Shown here in pieces: positions 32,386 to 40,616 of a stretch of 64,000 nucleotides of DNA; position 1 is the first letter of the stretch; every line of letters starts with the position of its first letter. The notes beneath the pieces were generated by a model. It saw only the letters and a program-made list of their open reading frames with translations, ran no database searches and was not told the origin of the DNA. The position numbers and the translations under genes are program-made. This DNA is from a bacterium (GTDB taxonomy: Bacteria; Krumholzibacteriota; Krumholzibacteriia; Krumholzibacteriales; Krumholzibacteriaceae), in contig CP070727.1 of NCBI GenBank assembly GCA_020350885.1, positions 1,654,306 through 1,718,305 of the forward strand. Direction: 5' to 3'.

Positions 32386-33543
32386 ATGGCGTTACGCTGG
32401 GAAAAGTTGTGGGAACTCGCCAGAGGTGAGACCACCGACGAGAGCAGGGAGGTTGCCCGCCTACGGCGGCGGTTCGATCGGGGTGAGGCCGATCCCCACG
32501 AGATTCTCGAACTTGCCCGGCATCTCGTTCAGGGTAAAGGCGTTACAAAGACGGAAGATGTCCTGAACGTATTGATCTCGCACGAGGGAGCTGAAAGGGC
32601 GGTGCTTGAAGAGGCTTGCAAACTCCTCGAACGGATCGGGAGCTACGACCTTGCGCTCAAAGGGTACGAGCGGTTGACCGAACACAATCCGAATCTTGCA
32701 TTCCCGTTTTACAGCATGGGTAGGATCTTCGAGAGGCAGGGTAAGCTCGAGGAGGCGATCGGAATGCACCAGCATGCTATTCGTACGGAGCCGGAGAATC
32801 CGGAGTGCTACTACCGGCTCGGGGTTGCCTTCACGAAGAATCACCTCTACGATGAAGCGGAGCAGCAGTACCGGAAAGCACTCGCCCTTGATGCAACGCA
32901 CTCGAAGTCGTATACCAATCTGGGCTACATTCTCGATCTTCGTGGGAAACGGAGCGCGGCTCTTCAGCAGTTCAGGAAGGCCGTACAGCACAATCCCAAG
33001 AGTGCGGAAGCGCACTTCAATCTCGGAGCACTCTACGGCGAGAGTGGTGACCGGGAACAGGCGATCAAGGAATTTCGCATCGGTCTCGAGATAGACCCGG
33101 GAAGTGTCGAAGGCCACTATAATCTCGGTGTGGCCCTGATTAATGCGGGATGTTACGAAGATGCCAGTGATGAGTTCAAGAAGATCCTGAAGATCGAGAG
33201 TGACAATGTGCACGCCCTTTTCTACCTGGGTTTCCTGTATTACCGGAAGGGTGTCTACAGTAGGTCACTCAAATACCTGCAGCAGGCATCGCGTCTCAAT
33301 CCAGGCAATTCCTCGATCCTCTACTACATCGGGGAGTGTTTCAACAGGCTGGAACAACCGAAGAAGGCGATGGAGTATTACAAGAGGGTCACCGAGATCA
33401 ATCCCGCCGATCCGAGGGTGTACTTCAGTCTCGGCATTACGTATGAGAAACAGAATGATAAGAGGAAGGCCCGCGAATGCTACCGGCTGGCGGCGGTGAA
33501 GTCGCACAGGGGGCCGCATGATCGGGTGCGGGTCTCAGAATAG
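32386..33543 (+). CDS. TPR-repeat protein
   Basis: The 385-aa protein contains about eight or nine consecutive TPR units after a non-repeat N-terminus of about 85 residues. Clear units are ENPECYYRLGVAFTKNHLYDEAEQQYRKAL, written here in abbreviated form as YYRLGV..EAEQQYRKAL, and AHFNLGALYGESGDREQAIK. There is no signal peptide, so it is probably cytoplasmic or peripherally bound. It has its own promoter and is followed after 15 bases by the Wzi-like gene. TPR proteins usually organise complexes; the partner here is not identifiable. Confidence 0.85.
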   Translation: MALRWEKLWELARGETTDESREVARLRRRFDRGEADPHEILELARHLVQGKGVTKTEDVLNVLISHEGAERAVLEEACKLLERIGSYDLALKGYERLTEHNPNLAFPFYSMGRIFERQGKLEEAIGMHQHAIRTEPENPECYYRLGVAFTKNHLYDEAEQQYRKALALDATHSKSYTNLGYILDLRGKRSAALQQFRKAVQHNPKSAEAHFNLGALYGESGDREQAIKEFRIGLEIDPGSVEGHYNLGVALINAGCYEDASDEFKKILKIESDNVHALFYLGFLYYRKGVYSRSLKYLQQASRLNPGNSSILYYIGECFNRLEQPKKAMEYYKRVTEINPADPRVYFSLGITYEKQNDKRKARECYRLAAVKSHRGPHDRVRVSE

Positions 33544-33558
33544 GATCCGGGGTTGTCG

Positions 33559-35118
33559 ATGAGGTGTTTGAGCAGGCGCTTGTTCGGTCCGGAAGGAATA
33601 GTCCTCTCCGGTTTTTTTATGCTTACACTTTTCTGCTGTGCGCAGGCATCCGATGAGATGATACATCCCGACAGCTGGGTCTATACCGCTCTGAGGAAAT
33701 TCGAGCTTCTCGGCCTCATTCACCTCGAGCCGCACCTGCCGTATGCCCGGACCGAGATATCGTCGTACGTTGACAGAATCCTATCGAACCTAGGACGCGA
33801 GGGTACCCGGTTGCACCCGCATTACGCGTTTCTCCTCGATAGGCTGAGGGGGGAGTTTCAGGGGAAGGAGGACCGGCCTGGTGAGAGGGAGGACCCACCG
33901 ATCATTACCTACCGTGAGGGTGGCAGGTTCGTGGCCTTCGATTGTGCCCTCGGCGGTGTGGTGCAGAAGCGTGTCGACAGCGTGAAGGGTGAAGCTGACG
34001 GGCTATTCTTTTGGAATGCACTCGTCGATCTCGGGTGGAAGGCAACACTTGAGACGTCCTACCGGCTTACCCTGGCGCCCGAGCGCGAGCTCAACCGCCG
34101 GGCGCTTCAGCCGGCACCGCGGCAGCGGAGCTTTCGCGGCCTTACGGCGGAGTACGAGCGCGCCTATATCGCTTTCAGGGGTTCCCGGTGGCGGCTTCGC
34201 TTCGGCCGAGATTATCTCCAGTGGGGGAGCGCTCCGGAAGAGGGTTTGATCCTTTCCCGTACGGCGGGCTCGCTGGATAACATCACGGCGTCGGTGCATA
34301 TGGGCAGGTTCGCACTCCACACATTCCAGGCATTCCTGGATCCCCAACGGCGGCGACGGCTCGCCGGCCACCGCTTCACGGTGCGGCTTCCCCGGGGCAT
34401 CTTTGTGGGCATTGCCGAGACCGTCCTCTATGCCGGAAGGGATCTCGAGTTTGCCTATCTTCTTCCATTCGGATCGTACTATGCGAATCAGTACAATGAG
34501 GCCGGAAACGACAACATCCTCTGGTCAATCGATTGGAAGATCCCGGTATGCCGGGGATGCATATGTTACGGCGAGTTTCTGATAGACGATTTCCAATACG
34601 AGGGCGATCCGCCGGCCCCGAACCGTCTCGGATTCAACTGTACCGTGGAGTCGGCGGTTCACGTCGGTGGTGTTCCGCTGGAACTGTCTTTGGGGTATAC
34701 CAGAATCGATATATACACATATGCTCATCTGGATACCCTCACGAGCTACCTCGCCGGAAGCGGGAGCGCCTCCACCGAATATCTCATCGGCACACCTCTC
34801 GGCCCCGATGCGGATCGCTGGCGTTTCAAGGCGGCTGTGCCCGTACACCGGCGGGTCGTCCTCGCCGTCGGGGCGGAGCTCAAACGGTTCGGTGAGGGGC
34901 GGGATCTCGTTAGTTGGCGCGAGGGGGATGATGTCAATCCGCCTTTTCCGAGCGGGGCGGTATTGAAGGAACGGTTGGTCTCGGGTGAGGGAGCCGTCGA
35001 TCTGGGTGGGGGCTCGCACGTTCGGGCGGGCGGTGGGATGAGATACAGATCCGGTGGTGTCGACGGGGGCGATGCTGAAGACGGCTACGCGTACCTCGAG
35101 CTTATTGTTGATTTCTGA
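33559..35118 (+). CDS. Wzi-like outer-membrane beta-barrel protein
   Basis: The 519-aa protein has an N-terminal signal sequence (IVLSGFFMLTLFCCAQAS), then an N-terminal segment with a repeated YTALRKFELLGLI helix motif, and a long strand-rich region. The part RWRLRFGRDYLQWGSAPEEGLILS and the FAYLLPFGSYYANQ segment recall the Wzi capsule-assembly family, barrels that hold surface polysaccharide. I start at ATG 33559; a TTG 6 bases earlier is possible. The stop overlaps the UbiA gene start (TGATG). Binding of a capsule-like polymer is inference from the family. Confidence 0.7.
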   Translation: MRCLSRRLFGPEGIVLSGFFMLTLFCCAQASDEMIHPDSWVYTALRKFELLGLIHLEPHLPYARTEISSYVDRILSNLGREGTRLHPHYAFLLDRLRGEFQGKEDRPGEREDPPIITYREGGRFVAFDCALGGVVQKRVDSVKGEADGLFFWNALVDLGWKATLETSYRLTLAPERELNRRALQPAPRQRSFRGLTAEYERAYIAFRGSRWRLRFGRDYLQWGSAPEEGLILSRTAGSLDNITASVHMGRFALHTFQAFLDPQRRRRLAGHRFTVRLPRGIFVGIAETVLYAGRDLEFAYLLPFGSYYANQYNEAGNDNILWSIDWKIPVCRGCICYGEFLIDDFQYEGDPPAPNRLGFNCTVESAVHVGGVPLELSLGYTRIDIYTYAHLDTLTSYLAGSGSASTEYLIGTPLGPDADRWRFKAAVPVHRRVVLAVGAELKRFGEGRDLVSWREGDDVNPPFPSGAVLKERLVSGEGAVDLGGGSHVRAGGGMRYRSGGVDGGDAEDGYAYLELIVDF

Positions 35119-35942
35119 TGAAGGTCTTCCTGTATTGCATCGCTATTGTCCGGCCGCATAATATCGCTGCGGCGCTTCTCTCGACCGGTGTCGGGTTCTC
35201 GCTCGCAAGCCCGGGTAATTGGCCGTGGATGCTTCTCGGCGTCGTGGCGCTGGTGACCGCAGCCGGTAATGTGATAAACGACATCTATGATGTCGATATC
35301 GACCGTATCAACAAACCGAAGAGACCGTTGCCTTCGGGCATACTCTCCGTGCGTCTCGCAACGGTACTTTACGTCGCCTTCCTGTGTATCCTCGTCGTTT
35401 CGATATTTCATCTACCACGGTTGCAGGCTGCATGGATCGTCATCTGGGCCGTGATGCTCCATCTCTACTCGGCCCGATTGAAGCGGATCTTTCTCGCAGG
35501 GAATGTATTCGTCTCGATCGTGTCGGCGTCGGCTTTTCTACTCGGTGCGCTGGCCGGCGGTAGGATCGCATCGGGTCTTCTCCCGGCGTGCTTCACCTTC
35601 TTCTTTGTGCTGGGGAGGGAGTTTGTCAAGGACTGTGAGGACCTCGAGGGGGATCGCATGTGCGGCGCGAGAACGGTTCCCGTAGTCTCGGGGAAGGGCA
35701 GGGCCTTGACGTTTGCAGCCGTCATCTTCGGGCTTCTCATTGTCGGTTTTCCCATTCCGTACGCCGTCGGATACTACGGTGCCGGCTACGGCCTGCTCAT
35801 GATCTTCGGTGTGATCCCGATCTTGGTTGCCTCGATCGTCCTTACGCTTACGGCCCGCTCCCCGTCACACGTAAGCCTACTGCTCAAGATCGGGATGTTT
35901 TTCGGAATCGTGGCGTTCTATCTCGGTGTAAGGCGGCCGTAA
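35118..35942 (+). CDS. UbiA-family prenyltransferase, DGGGP-synthase-like
   Basis: The 274-aa protein is a multi-helix UbiA enzyme with both Asp-rich motifs: NDIYDVDIDRINKPKRPLPSG and, later, DCEDLEGDR. The first motif, with its INKPKRPLPSG follow-on, is especially like geranylgeranylglyceryl-phosphate geranylgeranyltransferases. Those enzymes add the second isoprenoid chain in archaeal-type ether lipids and also occur in some FCB bacteria. Homogentisate or chlorophyll-type prenyltransferases are alternatives. It is coupled to the Wzi-like gene by a one-base overlap and precedes uppP by 21 bases. Confidence 0.8.
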   Translation: MKVFLYCIAIVRPHNIAAALLSTGVGFSLASPGNWPWMLLGVVALVTAAGNVINDIYDVDIDRINKPKRPLPSGILSVRLATVLYVAFLCILVVSIFHLPRLQAAWIVIWAVMLHLYSARLKRIFLAGNVFVSIVSASAFLLGALAGGRIASGLLPACFTFFFVLGREFVKDCEDLEGDRMCGARTVPVVSGKGRALTFAAVIFGLLIVGFPIPYAVGYYGAGYGLLMIFGVIPILVASIVLTLTARSPSHVSLLLKIGMFFGIVAFYLGVRRP

Positions 35943-35963
35943 CGGTGAGGAGATGAAGTCCCC

Positions 35964-36794
35964 ATGGCGATCGGGCTTGCCATAATCGTGCTTCTGGCGG
36001 TCATTCAGGGCCTCACCGAATTTCTTCCCGTGAGTTCCTCGGGCCATCTCGTGCTCGCCGAGAACCTCCTTGGAGTCAGAGGGAGCGGTGGCGGGACGAG
36101 CGTACTCTTCGAGGTGGCGGTGCACGTCGGAACCCTGGGTGCGATACTTCTGATATACCGGCGCACAATCCGAAACCTGCTTGCGGGGCTCGCCGCATAT
36201 GTGCGTGCAGGGTTCAGGCCTGCCGATGAAAGCCGGGAAGAAGTCGGTTATATCGGATGGATCCTGCTCGGATCCCTTCCCGCGGCCGTGGTCGGCTTCT
36301 TTCTGCACGACCGGATGGCTGCGGTATTCAATTCACCCCGTACGACGGCGGTGCTGCTGGTGGTAACGGGTCTCTTTCTCCTTACGTCGCGGATCCGAAC
36401 CGGTGAGCGTACCCTCTGCTGGTGGATCGTGCTGCTCATCGGGGCCGCCCAGGCGGTGGCGATCCTGCCGGGGTGCTCGAGAAGTGGATGGACCATCACC
36501 GTTGCACTCATCGCCGGTCTGGGATTCGAGCGGGCGGCGGAATTTTCGTTTCTGCTCTCGATTCCGGCGATCGTCGGCGCCCTCGCACTCGAGCTCGTAC
36601 GGGGGGATGCGGCGACCCTGGAGGGTCTCTCCCTGCTGGGCCTCGGGATTGCCGCCGCGGTTGCGTTCGTATCGGGTTGGGCGGCGCTCAGGCTGCTGCT
36701 GCTTGTTCTTCGTGTCGGCGCCCTCCATCGATTTGCATACTACCTGATACCGCTCGGCGCCGTTGCATTCATATATTTCAACGTACATCATTAG
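35964..36794 (+). CDS. uppP: Undecaprenyl-diphosphatase UppP (BacA)
   Basis: UppP removes a phosphate from undecaprenyl diphosphate at the membrane, regenerating the carrier used by MraY and by O-antigen and capsule pathways; loss sensitises cells to bacitracin. The 276-aa, multi-helix protein has both family signatures, QGLTEFLPVSSSGHL near residues 15-29 and the PGCSRSG loop. The start ATG at 35964 has GTGAGGAG upstream. The preceding UbiA gene is also an isoprenoid enzyme. Confidence 0.96.
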   Translation: MAIGLAIIVLLAVIQGLTEFLPVSSSGHLVLAENLLGVRGSGGGTSVLFEVAVHVGTLGAILLIYRRTIRNLLAGLAAYVRAGFRPADESREEVGYIGWILLGSLPAAVVGFFLHDRMAAVFNSPRTTAVLLVVTGLFLLTSRIRTGERTLCWWIVLLIGAAQAVAILPGCSRSGWTITVALIAGLGFERAAEFSFLLSIPAIVGALALELVRGDAATLEGLSLLGLGIAAAVAFVSGWAALRLLLLVLRVGALHRFAYYLIPLGAVAFIYFNVHH

Positions 36795-37022
36795 GAAGCG
36801 GGCGGCGCTGGTCGCCGGTGGGATCTGAGCTGTTGCGGGACCTACCCCCGGACACCTCGAAAGAGCGGGTAGCATCCGGGATTGTACGCCGCCGTACGTC
36901 CCCGCTTCCGTGTATATACAGGTAGACGGCGGGTGGGTGTGTGCGGTTGACCGTTATCCGTTCCTGTGGTACGTTTTACATTCTATACTGGGAATCGGTA
37001 GGACGGTCCCGAAGGGAACACC
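36795..37022. other. Gap between uppP and valS with inverted repeats
   Basis: This 228-base gap has no coding sequence I support. A 9-base inverted repeat (GGAAGCGGG near 36794, CCCGCTTCC near 36902) encloses about 100 bases with smaller repeats (GTACG/CGTAC near 36890, CCCGGA/TCCGGG, CTACCC/GGGTAG). Downstream, TTGACC at about 36947 with TACGTT 17 bases on, or TATACT near 36984, could form a weak valS promoter. I see no T-box motif. Confidence 0.35.
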
Positions 37023-39707
37023 ATGCTGGATAAAACATATCAGGCTGGCGATGTCGAGGCGAAATGGAGCGAGGTCTGGCGCAAGCACCGGATCTTCACT
37101 GCCGGTGTCGGAACCGATCTCCCATCGTACTGCATTATACTGCCGCCGCCGAACATCACCGGAAAGCTCACGGTGGGCCACGCCCTCGGCACGACCGTCC
37201 AGGATGTCCTCGTCCGGTGGAAACGGCTGCAGGGCCACAATACCCTCTGGCTCCCGGGGACCGACCATGCCGGAATCGCGACACAGAAGGTGGTCGAACA
37301 ATCGCTCGAGAGCAGGGGAACGAGCAGGGAGGAACTGGGGCGGGAGAAGTTCCTCGAGGAATGCTGGAGATGGAAGGAGAAATACCACGAGAGCATCGTT
37401 CGGCAACTCGGGGCGCTCGGTGCATCACTCGATTGGACGAGAGAGGCCTTCACACTCGATCCCGGCGTTTCCCGGGCCGTACGAGAGGTCTTCGTGCGGC
37501 TCTTCGAACAGGGGCTTATCTACCGAGAACGCTACATCGTCAACTGGTGCCCGTCTTGCGGGACCGCAATCAGTGACGAGGAGGTCGAGTTCGGCGAACG
37601 CCGGGGCAAGCTCTACTACATTGCCTATCCATTCGTCGATGGCGGCGGTGAGATCGTTGTCGGCACAACGAGGCCCGAGACGATGCTCGGCGATACGGCC
37701 GTTGCCATGAGCCCGCATGATGAACGGGCGGAAGCATTCAACGGAAAGGTTGTAACGCTTCCGCTCACCGGCCGGAAGATACCCATTATCCTGGACGAGG
37801 CTGTAGATCCGGATTTCGGGACCGGGTTCCTCAAGGTCACCCCGGCGCATGATGCGACCGACTTCGAGATAGGGCTTCGGCGCGGCCTGGATCCGGTGGT
37901 AGTCATCGACCGTGACGGGAGGATGAACGAGGAAGCCGGGCGATTCGCCGGCCTCGACCGGGACGAGGCACGGGAGCGGGTGCTCGAAGCACTCGAGGAG
38001 GAGGGGCTGCTCAGAAAGATCGAGGATTACGATCACTCGGTCGGTACGCACGATCGATGCAGCACGGTGATCGAGCCGTATATATCCCGACAGTGGTTCC
38101 TTCGGATGGAGACCCTTGCGTCCCCCGGCATCGAGGTCGTCGAAAACGGAGAGATCGTCTTCTACCCCGAGCGGTGGAAGAATATCTATCTGGGATGGAT
38201 GCGGAATATTCGAGACTGGTGCATCTCACGGCAACTCTGGTGGGGGCACAGGATTCCTGTTTGGTACTGCCGGGAGTGTAACGAGATGATAGCGTCGATC
38301 GATACCCCGACGGTCTGTCCAAAGTGCCACCACGGAAAACTCGAGCAGGATGAGGATGTGCTCGATACCTGGTTCTCGTCCTGGCTCTGGACATTCAGTC
38401 CGATGGGCTGGCCCCAGCGGACTGAGGATCTTGCAATGTTTCATCCGACCAGCGTCCTCGTCACCGGTGGAGATATCATCTTCTTCTGGGTGGCGAGGAT
38501 GATCATGGCTTCCCTTGCGTTCATGAACGAGGTTCCGTTCTCCACCGTCTATATAACCGGTATCGTTCGAGATATGCAGGGACGGAAGATGAGCAAATCG
38601 CTCGGCAATTCTCCCGATCCGATAGATATAATAGAAAGTTACGGCTCGGATGCCTTCAGGTTTACCTTGATGATGCTCTCCCCACCGGGCCAGGATATCT
38701 TCTTCGATGAAAAGAAGGTCGATGTGGGGAAGCATTTCGCAAACAAGATCTGGAATGCCGCCAGGTTCGTTCTCGGCCAGGGGTGTCCGGAATTCACCGA
38801 TACGGATCCGGGCGATGAACCGATACCCGCGGCCTTTGCGACACTGTTCGGCGCCAGACCTGGGGGGGCTATGGAGCTGGGATGGGAGGACGGGTGGATA
38901 GTAAGCCGACTGGTAAACAGGATGGATGAGTTCGAGGCCGGGATCGATGCCTTCAGGTTTGACGAGGCCGCCCGGACGGTTTATGATTTCTTTTGGCACG
39001 AGTTCTGTGACTGGTATCTCGAGCTCGCCAAGCCCGCACTCCGGCAGGAGGGGTCGCGGAGTACGGGTACCATCGTAACAGCCAGGCTCGTGCTTGGAGC
39101 ATCTATGCTCATGCTGCACCCGATCATGCCGTTCATTTCGGAGGAGATCTGGAGCATGCTCACCCCTGATGCTCCGCTGCTGGCGGGCTATCGCGCTGTG
39201 AAACTCCCCGGAGGGCTCATCAGTCGTGACCTCGAGCGTGATGTCGAGCTCTTCAGAGAGATTGTCACGAGCATCCGCAACCTCCGACAGAGCTTCAACG
39301 TGCCCCCAGTGCAGCGGGTGAATGTGGTTATCAACTGTGAGGGGGGGAGCGGCCTCGTCGATCGGCTTCGACCCTATTGTGAGCAGGTGCGGAGCCTTGC
39401 GAGCGTCGAACTTCTCGAGGCAGCGGAGCGGGTCGCTAGGCCCAAGGGTTCTGCGGCGGCGGGGCTCGCCTCGATGGAGATCTACCTGCCGCTCGAAGGC
39501 ATCCTGGACATAGATCGGGAACGGGAGCGGCTCGGGAAGGAATTGTCGAGGATCACCGGTGAGCACGAAAAGCTGAGGTTACGGCTCGCCGATACACGTT
39601 TTCTCGAGCGTGCACCGGCGAACGTCGTATCAAAGGAACGGGAACGATTTGCCGAAATGGGTGACCGAAAGAGACATCTCGAGCGGATCCTGGAGGATTT
39701 AGGGTGA
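37023..39707 (+). CDS. valS: Valyl-tRNA synthetase
   Basis: ValRS charges tRNA-Val. The 894-aa protein has the class I catalytic start PPPNITGKLTVGHALG, in which the HIGH motif reads TVGH (residues 50-53), and an intact KMSKS in GRKMSKSLGNSPDP. The editing (CP1) domain includes GTTRPETMLGDTAVA. Zinc-binding cysteine pairs CPSC and CREC...CPKC are present, and a C-terminal coiled-coil (LDIDRERERLGKELSR) ends the protein as in most bacterial ValRS. The start ATG is at 37023 behind AAGGGAAC. The stop overlaps the RodZ-like gene. Confidence 0.96.
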   Translation: MLDKTYQAGDVEAKWSEVWRKHRIFTAGVGTDLPSYCIILPPPNITGKLTVGHALGTTVQDVLVRWKRLQGHNTLWLPGTDHAGIATQKVVEQSLESRGTSREELGREKFLEECWRWKEKYHESIVRQLGALGASLDWTREAFTLDPGVSRAVREVFVRLFEQGLIYRERYIVNWCPSCGTAISDEEVEFGERRGKLYYIAYPFVDGGGEIVVGTTRPETMLGDTAVAMSPHDERAEAFNGKVVTLPLTGRKIPIILDEAVDPDFGTGFLKVTPAHDATDFEIGLRRGLDPVVVIDRDGRMNEEAGRFAGLDRDEARERVLEALEEEGLLRKIEDYDHSVGTHDRCSTVIEPYISRQWFLRMETLASPGIEVVENGEIVFYPERWKNIYLGWMRNIRDWCISRQLWWGHRIPVWYCRECNEMIASIDTPTVCPKCHHGKLEQDEDVLDTWFSSWLWTFSPMGWPQRTEDLAMFHPTSVLVTGGDIIFFWVARMIMASLAFMNEVPFSTVYITGIVRDMQGRKMSKSLGNSPDPIDIIESYGSDAFRFTLMMLSPPGQDIFFDEKKVDVGKHFANKIWNAARFVLGQGCPEFTDTDPGDEPIPAAFATLFGARPGGAMELGWEDGWIVSRLVNRMDEFEAGIDAFRFDEAARTVYDFFWHEFCDWYLELAKPALRQEGSRSTGTIVTARLVLGASMLMLHPIMPFISEEIWSMLTPDAPLLAGYRAVKLPGGLISRDLERDVELFREIVTSIRNLRQSFNVPPVQRVNVVINCEGGSGLVDRLRPYCEQVRSLASVELLEAAERVARPKGSAAAGLASMEIYLPLEGILDIDRERERLGKELSRITGEHEKLRLRLADTRFLERAPANVVSKERERFAEMGDRKRHLERILEDLG

Positions 39708-40579
39708 ATACCGAATCGGATTCGGATGCGCACAACGAAGGCAACGGAGGTGATTATCTCCGGGGAGAGGAGACGGTCGGCGAGGTGCTGCTGGCGGCGC
39801 GGGAGCGCTCCGGTCTCACGCTCGACGAAGTGAGCCAGGAGACAAAGGTACCCAAGAGTATGCTGGAGTACCTGGAAACCGATAATTTCGATGCGATACC
39901 TGCCAAGGTGTATGTAAAGGGCTTTCTCCGATCGTACGGTAGTTTTCTAGGGCTCGATATCGATTATATCCTCAACAAGTACGAGGTTCAAACCGGGCAA
40001 ACACATACAAGCAAAGGGGATCTCTGGGAGATAGAGACGGAAGTGGTCGAGGAGGAGCTTCTCTCACCGAGTATCCTGAAGCGGTATGTTTTACCGGTCG
40101 CACTTCTCGCCATTATCGTTCTCGTGATTTGGAAATTCGCAGGGCGGAAAGAGTCCGAGGTGACACCTACCCCTCCACGTCCTGCGGTCTCGGAGCAGGT
40201 GATCGAGCAGGAGGACGAGCCGATAGAGAGCCGTGAGTCGCAAGAAACGTTACCGGCCGAAGAGACGGTCAGTGAACCGGTGATTCCGCTCGAGCCGATG
40301 AAGTTACAACTCATCGCGGGCCCCGCCGATAGCGTCTGGTTCGATCTACTCGCTATCTCGGCGGTGGACGAGAAGGCCGAGACGACCGCATACGACTTTA
40401 TCCTGCTTCCCGGAGAGTCCCGCTCCTTCGAGGCTACAGAGGCCTTCGTCCTTCGGACGGTAGGTAACGCCGGCGGATTCGACCTCGAGCTCGATGGACG
40501 GAGGCTGGCGAGGCTGGGAGAGAAGGGTCGGGTGGTGCGCAACATAAAGCTCACGAAGGAGGACCTGCCCAGCGATTAG
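39704..40579 (+). CDS. RodZ-like protein (HTH_25, membrane helix, DUF4115)
   Basis: The 291-aa protein has a cytoplasmic helix-turn-helix of the HTH_25 type ([34 protein letters not shown]), a single membrane helix at about 127-143 ([16 protein letters not shown]), and a C-terminal strand-rich DUF4115-like domain after an acidic linker. This is the RodZ architecture; RodZ links MreB to the cell-elongation machinery. No mreB is nearby, so the elongation role is inferred from the family. GTG start, overlapping valS by 4 bases. Confidence 0.82.
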   Translation: MNTESDSDAHNEGNGGDYLRGEETVGEVLLAARERSGLTLDEVSQETKVPKSMLEYLETDNFDAIPAKVYVKGFLRSYGSFLGLDIDYILNKYEVQTGQTHTSKGDLWEIETEVVEEELLSPSILKRYVLPVALLAIIVLVIWKFAGRKESEVTPTPPRPAVSEQVIEQEDEPIESRESQETLPAEETVSEPVIPLEPMKLQLIAGPADSVWFDLLAISAVDEKAETTAYDFILLPGESRSFEATEAFVLRTVGNAGGFDLELDGRRLARLGEKGRVVRNIKLTKEDLPSD

Positions 40580-40616
40580 CTTCCACAACGACCGTGTCTT
40601 CCTCCCGGGTGCAGAG

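Noticed and set aside
36800..36850. Fluoride-riboswitch-like segment (GGCG..CGCC, later CCTAC)
   Set aside because: The conserved GATG core and junction bases are missing, and neighbouring genes are not fluoride exporters.
38226..39566. 446-aa minus-strand frame inside valS
   Set aside because: Antisense shadow of the synthetase with no recognisable domain.
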